Positions 20,961-32,277 of a stretch of DNA of 64,000 nt are shown in pieces; position 1 is the first letter of the stretch; the number at the start of each line of letters is the position of its first letter. Below the pieces are notes generated by a model, which was not told the origin of the DNA, made no database searches, and saw only the letters and a program-made list of their open reading frames with translations. The translations under genes and the position numbers were made by a program. This DNA comes from Phytophthora hibernalis. Taxonomy: Eukaryota; Oomycota; Peronosporomycetes; Peronosporales; Peronosporaceae. The stretch lies in contig JAAKBF010000171.1 in NCBI GenBank assembly GCA_012656075.1, forward strand, positions 1,116,001 to 1,180,000, written 5' to 3'.

Positions 20961-22338
20961 ATGTTGGCCATGGCGCAGCACCCGGTCCAGCCCCAGGCCA
21001 TGATGAACCACCGCGGGGAGCGCATCATGCCGCTGCCCTACCGCCCCAAGCCCAAGAGCAAGGCCAAGACGCGCAAGCTGTCGGTGCTGGAGGGCGACTA
21101 CGAGCACGCGCACCTGACCAAGAAGCAGCGCAGCGACAACAATATGGAGCCGGAGCTCGAGCTCGAGCCGGGCGTGTATCCGCAGGAGAGCACAAACTCG
21201 CCCTTCGACCTGCACCTGCAGGCCGTGTACGAGGGGACGCCGAGGACGGGCTGCAGTTCTTCGAGTCGCACGGCTACTACGACATCAGCGACGCCAACAC
21301 CGTCGAGATGTTCCGCCAGAACTTCGGCTTTGGAGACGGCTTCTGGCTCGGCAAGGAGGACGACGAGGAGGACGACCTCGTGTTCGACACGTTAGGCCCC
21401 GCCGTCTACCCCTTCGGCTCCCAGCAGCAGATCATGAGCTCTCGCCAGCTGCTGCATCGCCAACGCACCGACTCTGGCAGGTTCACGCTGCTGGACGACG
21501 ACGGGAACGAGGTGGACGAGCACGCGCTGTGGGAGCTCGAGCGCGAGGACCGAATCAAGGCCAAGAGCCTGGAGCTGGACGACGACGACCTGGCGGAGCT
21601 CGCCCATGACGAGGTGAGCATGGTGCAGGCCATCTCGGACATTCGCTCGGAGAAGATCCAGTTGCACGAGTTCTTCTTGCAGGCCTTTCGAGACGAACAG
21701 GCCCGCATGTCGAACATCACGGGTCCCGTGCTGCAGCAGGTGCACCGCACGGAAGTACCGCAGGCCATGCCTCCTGCTGACCTCGAACTGCCGCCGTACT
21801 GCGGGTACGTGAACCTACTCAAGGACACGATCCCCTTCTTGATGCGCAGCTGGCACAAGCGCTGGTTCTACCTGGACTTCCAGGCGGGCGTCGTGCTCAT
21901 GTACAAGCGCAGCTACTGGAAGAGCCCGCGCGGCGTCGTGGACCTGCGCAACGTCGCCCACATCGAGAAGATGAGTCAGGCAGACTTCCGCATTGAGTTC
22001 CATGACACGGGAGCCGACGCGCCGGCCATGATGCTCATGCGCGCCAAGACCGCCGAGGAGGCGGAGCTGTGGACGAACTTGATGCGCTTTGCCAAGCAGG
22101 CGTCGCGTGGCGCCCCCGCCTTACGGACACGGTGATGGACAACACCAAGGCGCTGATGAAGAAGGCCAACAAGAAGAACCAGGTGGACATCCTGGCACAG
22201 ATGCTGCAGAACTCGGCGAACAGCGCACGGTCAAGCAACCTGCGTGCGATCGCTCAGGCCTCGGCATCCGCAGCATCAGCTGTCTCGAACAGACGCAGTA
22301 ACAAGCATAGCAGGCCCCGCCACGCGCTGACGACGTAG
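20961..22338 (+). CDS. PH-domain protein
   Basis: About 459 codons. The N-terminal half is charged and low-complexity, with an acidic patch (KEDDEEDDLVFD) and a helical segment. A pleckstrin-homology domain lies at 21800-22095: GYVNLLKDTIPFLMRSW, HKRWFYLDFQAGVVLMYKR, then SPRGVVDLRNV, and the hallmark Trp in EEAELWTNLMRFA. PH domains bind phosphoinositides or proteins, so a membrane or signalling role is inferred. A Lys/Asn and Ser/Ala-rich tail follows. Two single-base losses break the frame: a G run near 21235 (GAGGGGACG) and a C near 22112 (CGCCTTACGG). Restoring them joins the N-terminus to DGLQFFESHGYYDI and the PH domain to TDTVMDNTKALMKKA. The start is the first ATG of the frame. Confidence 0.8.
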
Positions 22339-22701
22339 GCACAATCAGAAATAACACACATGGTGGGCATCCAACTGACAAGATGACCAAGACGAGAAAA
22401 AGCAGAAGACAAGACAAACTGTAAGGGGAGGGACCTTCCTCTCTCATGCCCAGAAAAACAAGCACGTTCGCGCAGGAGCTCTCTATCTATTCCCGTCCAA
22501 GTGTACAAGAGCTTTCAGCGTACTGCCTCGACATGTTCATAGCCAGAAGGCACTTCAATCGACAACTCAACTGACATGCCCCACGATTTAGCGGCACGTA
22601 TCCTCGTCCGCCGCATCGCGGAGTTTGCCCCCAAAACAGAAACAAGGGAAAAATAAAATATTTTCTGTAGCTGTACGAACGTGTTTGCCTTCTCTATTCA
22701 T
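22339..22701. other. Convergent 3' region, no gene
   Basis: Lies between the stops of the PH gene and UfSP2. No feature stands out. Confidence 0.6.
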
Positions 22702-24820
22702 TTAGACACCGACGCTAGGACGTTGAGGCAGGCATAGGTTGTAGAAACTGTTCTTGGCGAAGGTCGTCGTCTTGCGCCAACTGCAAGGTACAGCCTTGTA
22801 CCCTTCGAGCGTCACAGTCTGCTGCTGGATAGTGCTCAGATCCTCGTCGCCAGTATAGTGCGGGTCTAGAGTGAGGAAGGCACAAACTCCTCCATCTGGA
22901 TCGTAGTCCACGCCTAGCAGCGTGAATGCCAACTGACCGCCGCCCATCATCACCGGGGTTCCCTGTGTCTCGAAGTGATACAGTAGCTCGCGCGCCACGT
23001 CGGGCAGCTGGGCGCCGCTGGAGACGCTAAGCGATCGGAAAGTCACGCCGAAAAGCTCGTCCAGCACGTAGCCAACTTCCAGACTGCCGATCCACTCGGT
23101 CGAACCTTGGAATCGTGCGGGCTTGTCTCCCATCTTAACCAAGGCACTCTGGATTTGCTCGTGCGAAAGGAAACGCTGCTGCGTGTAGTGCTGCACGAAC
23201 AGCCAGGACGACAGAGTCTGTAGTGATCGATACGCACATCCCCAGCCTTTGTCGTTCATATCTTGTTGAAGATAATGGTAGTAGCCATAGAAACCATCCA
23301 CCAACGCTTGCTGGCTCTGAGAACCAACGCCTGAGTTCGGAACTCCCTCGTGCACGTTAAAGAGCACGTCACTTGCAGCAAGCCACTCGCCCTGCTGAGC
23401 CAACGAGCAGCCACGAGACACACGGAAGAGCGATTGATCCATTGGTTGGAGGAACGCACGATGAAGTCTCTGGAGCGTTCCCACATCGTCCATGCTGTCA
23501 TCACTGCTGTTATCAGCGCTGGTCGAGCTCGAAATCACCGTTAACGGAAACGCAGCACCTATCGGTGGGAACTGGTGCGCCACGATGGAAGTCACCGACA
23601 CGGGAGCATTCTTTACTTTGCTCACAATATCTGCCAACTGGTCATGAAGCTGTTGGCGTAGCAACACCAGCGCACCAGGAACCGACGAGTCCATAGGCAC
23701 CACAACAAGCGCATCGCAATGCGCATGGAAGCGGCGTCGGGGTTCTTTGAGGTAGAAGGCGCCGGGATGGTAACCACAGGAGCAGCCACGTCCGCCGAAA
23801 TATCCAACGGCGCGAGATTCACCAGCAAATCCAGGTTGGCAATATCGCCGTACTCCAGCGTCGGCAGGAAACCTATGTTACTGTTTTCCTCTCCAGCTTG
23901 CTTGGCATTCGGCTGTGCCTGTCGCGCCACCCTCTTCTTGCTCTTCTTGCCATTTTTCTTCTTACTCTTCGTCTCCTCTGCATCGCTCTCACCTACGGGC
24001 AATATGGCCTCCAAAACCACAGGCTTGGCATCAGGAGATAAGGCATCCTCTCCACGCCCATTCAACACACGGAAGATCCTGCCCTTCTTGCTCTGGACGC
24101 CCACCCGCACGTAGAAGCCTTCTTCGTCCCGTGTAGCAGCCTGACATCTCTGCAGCTGGTGCAGCAACGCACACTTGTCGCCAAGAACATGCAGATCCAC
24201 GGCACAACGTAGCGGAGCGAAACCCACCGCTCGATGGAAGTCTCGTGCGTGCAGACACTGCACCACCTCCAGCTCCAACTCTGCAGCCTTCCCATCCACG
24301 CAACGGAACAGCCTCGGAGTCTGCGTTCCCAGCTCATACATCAGAACAATCTCTTCGTTCTCCTCATGAGATACTTGCACTGCCACAGACTCTGGTCATT
24401 GCAAAATGAAAAACGTCGGTTAGCTAAAGAGTGAAAAGGTATCTAAAAGGCATCGAATTGGAGCGCACCGAGCTCATTTCCAGCGTCTGAAGCTTCGCCA
24501 CGCACGACCACGAAGCTGCCAATAATAGAGAGACCGCCAGGCAAGTGGCGGGCGAAAGAGTCGCCCGTAGACGCGCGGAGCAGCCCCCAGACCGCGACTT
24601 GTTGTGTGACAGAGACGTCATCTCCACTGAATGTCATAGATCTCTGAGTGCCGACGACTGCACCACGACTGAGAACAGAGTAAACAGAGGCGTCTTCGCT
24701 GTCTTTGGCCGCGTCGGGGTGGCGAAGCGCCGCAGCGAACGCAGCAGCGGCGCCGGGAGGAAGGCCGGCATCGGATTGTATCTGACTGGAACCGGATGCT
24801 GCAATTGGGCTAAAACACAT
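22702..24820 (-). CDS. UFSP2: UFM1-specific cysteine protease UfSP2, two exons
   Basis: UfSP2 (peptidase family C78) matures UFM1 and removes it from targets, notably at the ER and ribosomes. The catalytic Cys sits in NDKGWGCAYRSLQT, and the Asp/His pair in LTLDPHYTG. GTPVMMGGGQLAFTLLG and the final CSWRKTTTFAKNSFYNLCLP are also typical. Exon 1 is 24469-24820 (ATG at 24820). A GTGCGC..GACCAG intron (24392-24468) with a CTAAC branch site joins in phase to exon 2, 22702-24391. The product is about 680 residues, longer than animal UfSP2, because of an extended N-terminal domain with a KSKKKNGKKSKKR basic patch. One base appears lost near 23725; the frame DALVVVPMDSSVP resumes after it. The gene is divergent from the sulfatase-like gene. 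Confidence 0.9.
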
Positions 24821-25558
24821 TGAGTTTAGGCCAATGAGAGATAGGTTCGACTAGCGTCAATCGTATGGGCGCTGGTGTTTCATTGGCTCGTGAAGGATCG
24901 TTATTTCGGCCAACCACTGACCACCAAGTTTGTGACCAACGCGTCAACGGGTCATGTGCAACTTTCCTCCAAAGCAGGCATGTCGCTAGTGATGGCGGCG
25001 TGGCTTGTCCAGCATGGCCAACGCAGCACCACATGCAGGTGGCTCACTATAATAGGCGACGATGTTGCGCTGCATTTTGCCAGTGGACCACGGCCGCGAC
25101 TTTCCTTTTCGGTATTAAATTGGACTGGCCCTTCAACGAAACCGGGAAGGCTATCGTTCCCGACTGACTCGCATCTCCTCAAATACCCGGCCGTTGCAAC
25201 CGCCTTCGCATGGTTTTCACGTGACAGCCAACACCTTCGACCTTGTGACAGGACCTTCGACTCGATTCACAGCCCAGGTATTGTAGGTGTGAATTTACCC
25301 AGAGTCCAACCAAGGCCCGGCATAAAATCCGAGGGCTCGATTAGCAAAAAACGGACAGTCGGGCGCAGTAGACTCCCACGCAATCCGTCGCAGTAGCCTC
25401 CGCCCTTGTCCAGGCTCAGTTCACCTTCCTCGCCAGCCGGTAACGCTTTATCCCGAGGGAGGTCTCTGCACAAGAGCAAATACCGCCGTGGACCGCCGGT
25501 CGGCACAGGTGAATCTCTCTGTCCAGGTGCTTCGTTGCGGCCTCAATTCCAAGCGAAG
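24821..25558. other. Divergent promoter region, UfSP2 and LtaS-like gene
   Basis: No gene is supported. Two CCAAT-type motifs (ATTGG, near 24831 and 24882) lie close to the UfSP2 start. The 174-codon frame at 24875 starts at a non-ATG codon and shows no domain. Confidence 0.5.
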
Positions 25559-28500
25559 ATGCCCATGATCTACCGACGCAACCGCGGCCTGTCGCCCACG
25601 CGCGAACTGGACGACGTCACGCGCGGCGCCAAACCCGCGGACACAGACGCGACGCTGCTGGGCCGCACGAGGCGCTGGTGGCGCGGCCGCAGCGTCCTGC
25701 TGGCGTCGCAGCGCGTGTACCAGACCATGTGGCTGGCCGTGCTCGTGTACGCCTTCCTGGGGCTGCCCGTGCTGGGCCGCGTGCTCAACTTCGCGCGCTT
25801 CGTGCACCGCTTCAGCGCGCCCAAGATCCTGCAGGGCCTCGTGGCTGGTCTGCTGCAGGACGTGGCCATCTTCCTGCAGGCCTCCACCTGCATCTGCCTC
25901 GTCAAAGTGCTGCTGGACGCCGACAACTTGACGCCGCAGGGGCTCGTGGCCGCCAACAACGCACGGAGCTTCCCCAACTCGGGCTTTTGAGGGAACGCAG
26001 CGGCAGCAACAGGTTCCTGCCAGTTTATATGCCAGTGCTGGCCAATGAGTACGACCTGCGAGACGAAGGGATGGAGGCCTTGGCGTCGGGAGTGGCCACC
26101 AACCACAGGACGCTGCTGAGTCTTGGAGCAGCGGCCAACCGGCCAGCGCTCGTGGCCAGAGCCAAGAGGGCGCTACACTCTGTCGTGATCCTGACGCTGC
26201 TGCAGCTCATCCTCGTGGCCGCGACCATCGCCAGCGTGGCCGACTTTTGTCTGCAGGTGACCATGCACCCGAGACTGAACCGCGCGTTCGTCAATATTTT
26301 CTTCAACTACATGACGCAGTTCACGGCCTCGTTGATGGACGAGGAGGTGCTGACTCGCACTGTGGTGGGATCCTGGGCCGTGTATCTCGCGCTGATGGCG
26401 GCGCTCACGTTTGGATTTTACACGGGTCGACTGCCGCTCGCGTCGGACTTCCTACGTCTGCCGAGCGCGCTCTGCTGCTGTTTCGACCGCCGCTACAACG
26501 CGCGGAAGGATTCGATGGCGTCAGCCAACTCAGCGGTGTCGACCATGTCGGGATCGTACATGACGAACTTGTTTGCATCGTACTGGCACAGGGCAGGAAA
26601 GCCGACGCGCACACGAAGGCGCAGCAGCCAGAATTATAGTCACTTGCCGGGAGGAGGCTTTGGTGGATGCTCCAGTGGCTATGCCACGGCAGTTGCCTCA
26701 GGTTCATCTTTGTGCTCGTCAGGCTATGGATCGTACACCAAATCTGGCCCGCTGACAGTGCTGGCACGATGCATTCTGGCTAGTCTGCTGGTGACAGGTG
26801 CTGCGCTCTCGGCATCGCTTCTTTTTGATGGCAAGGGCGGCGTGGATATGAAACTCATGAACAACGCCATGTTTTCGCTTCAGGCAGAACAGTTTTCGAG
26901 CACCCGACAACGATTCATCGCGAGGAGATTAATTGCACGTCAGCAAGCAGCGCACTGCGATCTACGCTTGGCGTCTCCGAGAAGTACGACCTCGACAATC
27001 TTGGAAATGATGACCACTGCGCGCTCCTGTGGCGCAAAACGACGGGGTTTGAAGGCGATAACGTGTTCGAGCTGGATCTGAACGTAGCAGCTCCCGAGAC
27101 AGTATCCAACGCTGCAGAGAATGCCACAACCGATGCGAAATCAGGATCAGCAGCTGCAGTGAACGCCTCTAAAGTTCAACCAAACATTATCGTGATCAAC
27201 ATGGAATCCTGGAGGCACCTGGATGTAGGTGTCCTTGGTGGCACCCCCAAAAGGAGGCAACCGGCAAGAGTGCAACACCGCATTTCGACGAGCTGGCGAA
27301 AACTGGTGTGCTGTACAGCAAGCACTACACGCAATGCGTCCAAACCACGCGTACATTGTTGACGACCCTGTTTGGCATGCTACCATCGTGCACTGAGACG
27401 ACAGCGCTCAAGCAGTACAGCACCACGCTTAACGTGCGTGGACTTCCGCATTTTCTGAAACAGCGCGGCTACTTTAACGTGTTTTGGAGCGCTGTCGATC
27501 TAACGTGGGAATATTGGGACAAATTTCTCTTGAAGAATGGCTTTGACAAGCTCGTGGACGACCGCAAGATCCGCAAAATGCTGCACGAAACCCGCAACTA
27601 CAAGAATACGCCTGATGACCACTTTTCGTGGGGAATGCATGACCACTTGTCCTTTGAAATGCTTCTGTACGCGATCGAGGCGTCGCACAACGCTAGTACG
27701 AACCCTATCGATGCGTCAACACCAGCAAATGCATCTTCTGCGGAGAATAACGCCGATGCTGACATGCTCAAGACGTCCACAAACGCGACAGAAGCTGAGA
27801 ACACGTTGATGGTCCCGGAGGCCCCAGCCAAGGGCAGACACTACCACGCAACGCACTCTAGCAAAAGCGCCGAGCCAACAGCAACATCGGCGACCAAAAA
27901 CTTTACCACCACGAAGGATGCCCCTGTCACGAAGCCTCCTCTTCCTGGTTGGGAAGGACTGCAGACACCTTATTTTATCGACATGTACAGTATTACGAGC
28001 CACAATCCATGGGCGCTGCCGGACTTCTTTGACGCGCCCGACCTCTCCGGTCTGTACACGCGGTACAACAAGAAGTACTTGGATTCGATGTACTTCTCAG
28101 ACGAGATGCTGGGTGACTTCATCGCTGCACTCCGTGCTAAAGGATTGATGAAGAACACAATTGTGATTATTGAGGGTGACCACGGCTACGGGCGTCTGGA
28201 GCACGACAACAACCCGTCCATTGCAGACTCGGGTGTGTGGGATGAAGCTTCAAGGGTACCATTCCTCCTGCTTGCCGACGATTTCCTTCGCGAAGAGGAC
28301 AGGGGCACAGTAGTGACTCAGTTGTCTATGCAGTCGGACCTGATGGCCACGATTGCCGACATATTGGGTGTCACACCAGAGGACCCATTATACCAGCACG
28401 GCTACGGTCACTCCATGAAGCGCCGTCGTGTCCAGCCAGAGGCTCAAAAGGAGGCCCAAGCACTTGCTGCCCAGACTGTGAAGGACACGGATGCCGAACT

Positions 28501-28957
28501 GAAGGACTCGGAAGCGGAAGCTCTGGCTGCGGAAGCACGGGAAAGCCCTGAAGAGCGCCGCGTCGTCATGTGCAACCCGTTCAACGGAATGAGCAAGGGC
28601 GTTCGTACCGAAGAGCTGAAGTACATTTTCCACCCTGATGGTTCCTACAACGTATTCGAGCCTGCAATCGATCCGGCCGAGAAGAAACCGTTGCGAACAG
28701 GCTTCGACATCGAGGAGATGGACGATGCCACGCGCGACGTGTTCGAGTACGTTACCAAGGCCGTTGACCTGAACCAGTTCCTCTTCGAGGCCAACCGGTT
28801 CATGACCCCAATGCCAACGCCCGCCACAACAGCTCCAAGGGATATAACATCGCTGTACAACCGATTAAGGAGACCCCACGTGCAAAACGGCACGGAGGAT
28901 GAAGTCGAGCCGAAGCAGCCACGAGGTCCGCCCGCGCCCTTGAACTCGCTAGATTAG
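25559..28957 (+). CDS. LtaS/MdoB-like five-helix membrane sulfatase-fold enzyme
   Basis: Alkaline-phosphatase/sulfatase superfamily protein with the layout of bacterial lipoteichoic-acid synthase or phosphoglycerol transferase. Five hydrophobic segments come first (YQTMWLAVLVYAFLG; DVAIFLQASTCICLV; SVVILTLLQLILVAATI; SWAVYLALMAALTFGF; LARCILASLLVTGAAL), then an extracytoplasmic catalytic domain. Likely metal and nucleophile residues: Glu in IIVINMESWRHLD, Thr in QCVQTTRTLLTTLFG, Asp-His in IVIIEGDHGYGR. A Thr/Ala-rich, N-glycosylation-prone insert lies inside the domain near 27700-27900. The start is ATG 25559. Three one-base losses break the frame: a T run near 25985, a C near 26910, an A run near 27245. 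Restoring each gives continuous protein of about 1,130 residues. Substrate unknown; transfer of a phospho-alcohol head group is only an inference. Confidence 0.8.
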
Positions 28958-29367
28958 ACTAGACCTGACCAGACCATGACGCATGCATGCTAGGGAGTCT
29001 GGACGACATAGTAGCTTTTTATTAGGAACACCCGCCGCCCATACAGTAAAACCAACCACGCGGCATTTGCTCAGTATGTTGACCATTCAGTTGCTTGTCT
29101 CGGACTCGCATTATTGCATCCGTCCTGCAGGGCACAAGGAAGTGATCCGTAATGACAGGCAGACGTGGTCGCTGGAATTACGGCCGTTACTTAATAAATA
29201 TCCTCGTGAGCCTGTGCGCTCAGCTCTTGGCGACGCCGCTGCTCCTGTCTTGAATACTTGTTTTTCCATTACGTCTGCTCTAATCCACACTAGCACATAC
29301 ACGAAATAATACTCCAAAGCCACAGCTTCACTCAGCTGTCTCAGGGCTCGGAACTTGAGTCCTCCTC
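28958..29367. other. Convergent 3' region, no gene
   Basis: No supported coding frame or structured element seen between the two stops. Confidence 0.6.
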
Positions 29368-29850
29368 TTACACCTTGGCGGTCTTGGCCACCGGTTGATC
29401 GAAACTCCCGTCTGCACACAAGAACCCTCAACGTCAGCCCTCAATCCCTCCATCTTCCAATACACTAGCGACCCACATGCAATGACGGAGATGGCGCTCA
29501 ACCGCAGCGAGTCCCTGCGTACCGACAGCATCGAGTCGTTCTCCGACTCCTAAAAGCAGTAAATCAGTCAGAAACCAGTCCCAGGAGCTCCTCCTGCTCT
29601 CATTCCTCACCCGTCCACTCTCGAGTCGCTCCTCGGGGATGGGGGACAACAGAATGGGCTTGAGACTGGGCCAGTTGAGTCCCAGCTCGTCCCCCGTGAG
29701 CACAGGCGCCGGCTCGTACGCCAGCCAACGCGCCTGTGAGCGTCGCACGGCCTTGCGGTACTGCAGCAGGCGGAAGAGCCAGAGCGCCAGCAGCGCCAGC
29801 ATCGTCGCTCCCAGCAGCGCCAGCGCCAACTCCGCCACGCGCAGCTCCAT
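29368..29850 (-). CDS. Small single-pass membrane protein, three exons
   Basis: No named family is recognised. Exon 1 (29611-29850) starts at the first in-frame ATG and encodes one membrane segment (LALALLGATMLALLALWLFRLL) followed by a basic stretch (QYRKAVRRSQARW), which suggests an N-out, C-in anchor. A GTGAGG..TTTTAG intron (29550-29610, with CTGAC) leads to exon 2 (29477-29549, ESENDSMLSVRRDSLRLSAI). A GTGGGT..GTGCAG intron (29412-29476, with CTGAC) leads to exon 3 (29368-29411), ending DQPVAKTAKV. All three phases agree, giving 118 residues. The second intron is optional by sequence: read through, the frame stays open to 29328. Confidence 0.55.
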
Positions 29851-30227
29851 GCTGCTGGACGGCGCCTGCCGTCGCCCTCGGAAGTGCAGGAACACGGTGC
29901 CCAGTCGAGAGTCGCCGGCCGAAGCGGTGGCGGCCTGACGCGGGATTTCGGAGACTGATGTGCGGACGCGATTTGGTCCACGCGCAGGCTTTGTGGGACG
30001 CAGTTTTGTGCCATCAAAAGGGATTCGCAAACAGAAACCGGTTCACAGATGGTTATCAGTGGACAAATCAGGGCTGTGTCCCGATAAGAATACACGAGCC
30101 TCCTCAACGGCATACTGTACAGCATACAAGATGAGCAAGTTTGATGACGCCTGCTTCAACAACTCCGAAGTGTCGTCAATGCATGGACATATACTTGGGC
30201 ACCGCTTGGCAGGCTTATAATCGGATC
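29851..30227. other. No gene recognised
   Basis: Probable promoter and leader of the small membrane-protein gene and 3' end of the next gene, both on the minus strand. Open frames here lack ATG starts or domains. Confidence 0.5.
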
Positions 30228-32094
30228 TCACGGGTCGTCGTCCGAGGCCTCAACGAGCACAAAGTCGGGTGGGCTGACGTCTCCATCATCCACTAGATCG
30301 CGCGAGTCCAACTTGGCCTGTAGACTGCGTTGCACCATTCGCGCCTCCTGCGCTTCCTGCACGAGGGCGGCCAGATTCACTTGCGAGTACGGCTGCAACC
30401 GCTTCACCTCCTGCACCAGCAGCTTCTTGTGTGAACGCAGCGTGCAGTTCTGTTTCTCCAACGCCTCCAACCGCACAGACTGCTCGAGGTGCTTGTCTCG
30501 CCACGAACACGCCTCCACCTGTGACGCAGCCAGCTGAGCCTCCAGCTCCATGTTCTCGACGGACCGCCACAGACACTGCTCTTGGAAACCAGCACATAGT
30601 CTCTGCACCCGCTCCAGCTGCGTGGCCGAGCCATTGAGTGTCGCAGCGGGTGGTGCCGAAGCGTCTTCTGTTTCTGCCGTGATCTCAGGCTCAGAACGCC
30701 TCGATGCCTTCGGCGCGGGATCACCCGCGGTCGCGAACTCGAGTTGGGTGATGGTCTCCAAATTGGCCTTGTAGATCTCCTCGGCGATCTGCACGCGGTC
30801 CAGCGCGCCCTTCAGATCCTTCTTGGTGGCCGTAACACTCTCGTCAAGACGAAGCTGTCGTCCGCAACAGGAAGACACACACGTCAGTCCCACCGTTTTA
30901 CAGTCAGAATTATGTAAAACAAACACTCAAAACTTACAACTTGTTCCTCGAGCTCGTAAGCTCGCCGCTCCATTGCAGCCATCTGCATTTGATTCTCCGT
31001 CGCAGCACCTTCACCGTCGTCGTCGTTGCTGTCCTCACCGAAACCATCTTCACTTCCTTCGTCAGTTCCCCACCCGGGCACATCTCCTAGCGACGTCATC
31101 TCCGAGGCAACGACGTGATCATGCAACCAATGAGCCGTGTCAACAGCATTCAAGCCATCTGCAATCTCCAGAATGCGCTCCGCAGACCTCTGCGGCACCA
31201 ACTTCACTTGAAACTGCAGCGGTTTGGACATAACGCAGCTCGTATCGACATTCTTCCACTCTAGCGTTATCGTCCCCGTCTCCTCCGCAACATAGTGGCC
31301 ATACACGAAAGCTGCCTCCTCCATGCTGTCCGGGAATTCATAGCTCGTCCGGTAGTGCGCCACCTGCTTCTCCTCCTGCTCCCCTAGTGTCACATCATTG
31401 CTACTGACACTGTACGGGTCAATTTCCTCCTCTCCCCTCTCCACTCCTCTTGAGAACTCGGCACTGAACACCAATCCCGATCCTTGTGACGCAAACTTCC
31501 ACAGCACCAGCTTCTTCTCCCCCTCAGCCACGTCCACAGCGACCTCCTGCGCCGCAGAGCAGCAAACAGCCACTCGCTCCTCCACCAACGCCATCATCTG
31601 CCCCCAGCCACAATTTCCCTCTCCACGGCTTCTCGGTAGCTCTCTCCGATCGTCTTATGGCTCGTCAACACGTTCCCATGTAGGAACGTCTTTAAGGCCA
31701 AAGACGTCGCCAGGAGATCGGAATTCATCGCCAATGGGCGCAGAAAATCCTCCAGTCTGATTGCAAGGCGAGCACCAGTCTGCTGCCACGGATGAAAGCT
31801 CGTTTTAGCCTCGCAATACGCTTCAATAGCCACGAGGACGGCGGACTGGGCAGATCCCAGCGCCAATTGACTCGCCAAGTGCTGGAAATCGCGCAGACTG
31901 CGTTCGAGCACGCGGAAGTGACCGAGGTAGTGTAGCAGCACGAGCACGAGGGTGTCCAGAGGCGATTCCTCGGCGGGACAAGCCGGCGCCTTCACTGCCA
32001 CTTCCAGATGCATCCTGATTCTTTGCATAGCCTTCTTCTTCAAAGTGGAGAAAGGTTGTAAAACAAACATTGTGAAACTGTGGGTTCTCAACAT
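30228..32094 (-). CDS. GOLD-like domain and coiled-coil protein, two exons
   Basis: About 594 residues. The N-terminal 160 residues are helical and Leu-rich (LVLVLLHYLGHFRVLERSLR), without a sure family. The middle resembles a GOLD/jelly-roll domain: KKLVLWKFASQGSGLVFSAE, HYRTSYEF, YVAEETGTITLEWKNVD and KPLQFQVKLVP. An acidic linker follows, then a long coiled coil (YELEEQV..LRLDESVTATKK; ELEAQLAASQVEA; LEALEKQNCTLRSHKKLL). The combination recalls Golgi/endosome tethers and adaptors, so a trafficking role is inferred. A GTAAGT..GACAG intron (30855-30937) joins in phase. One G appears lost near 31600 (GCTGGGGGC), where EREIVAGG meets MMALVEERVAV. The start is taken at ATG 32094; later in-frame ATGs at 32070 and 32028 are possible. 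Confidence 0.65.
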
Positions 32095-32277
32095 TTATAC
32101 TACATTTGTTGTATGATATTTGGCGAAGTAGAAATTAGCTGACCACGGTTTTACCATTGAAATTAAAAGAATTAACGATAGAAATCTCAATCTGGCACAC
32201 GATTTTAGTCCGATAAAGGAAGCAACCTAAAAAGTAGCACTGGCGCACAAAAATAGATTGGGATAATTTTGGTATCG

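Noticed and set aside
24875..25396. 173-codon plus-strand frame upstream of the LtaS-like gene
   Set aside because: It begins at a non-ATG codon, has no domain, and lies in the divergent promoter region.
25678..27081. 467-codon frame taken as one protein from 25678
   Set aside because: Its first third is an out-of-frame reading of the LtaS-like N-terminus. The true frame switches in after the T-run break near 25985.
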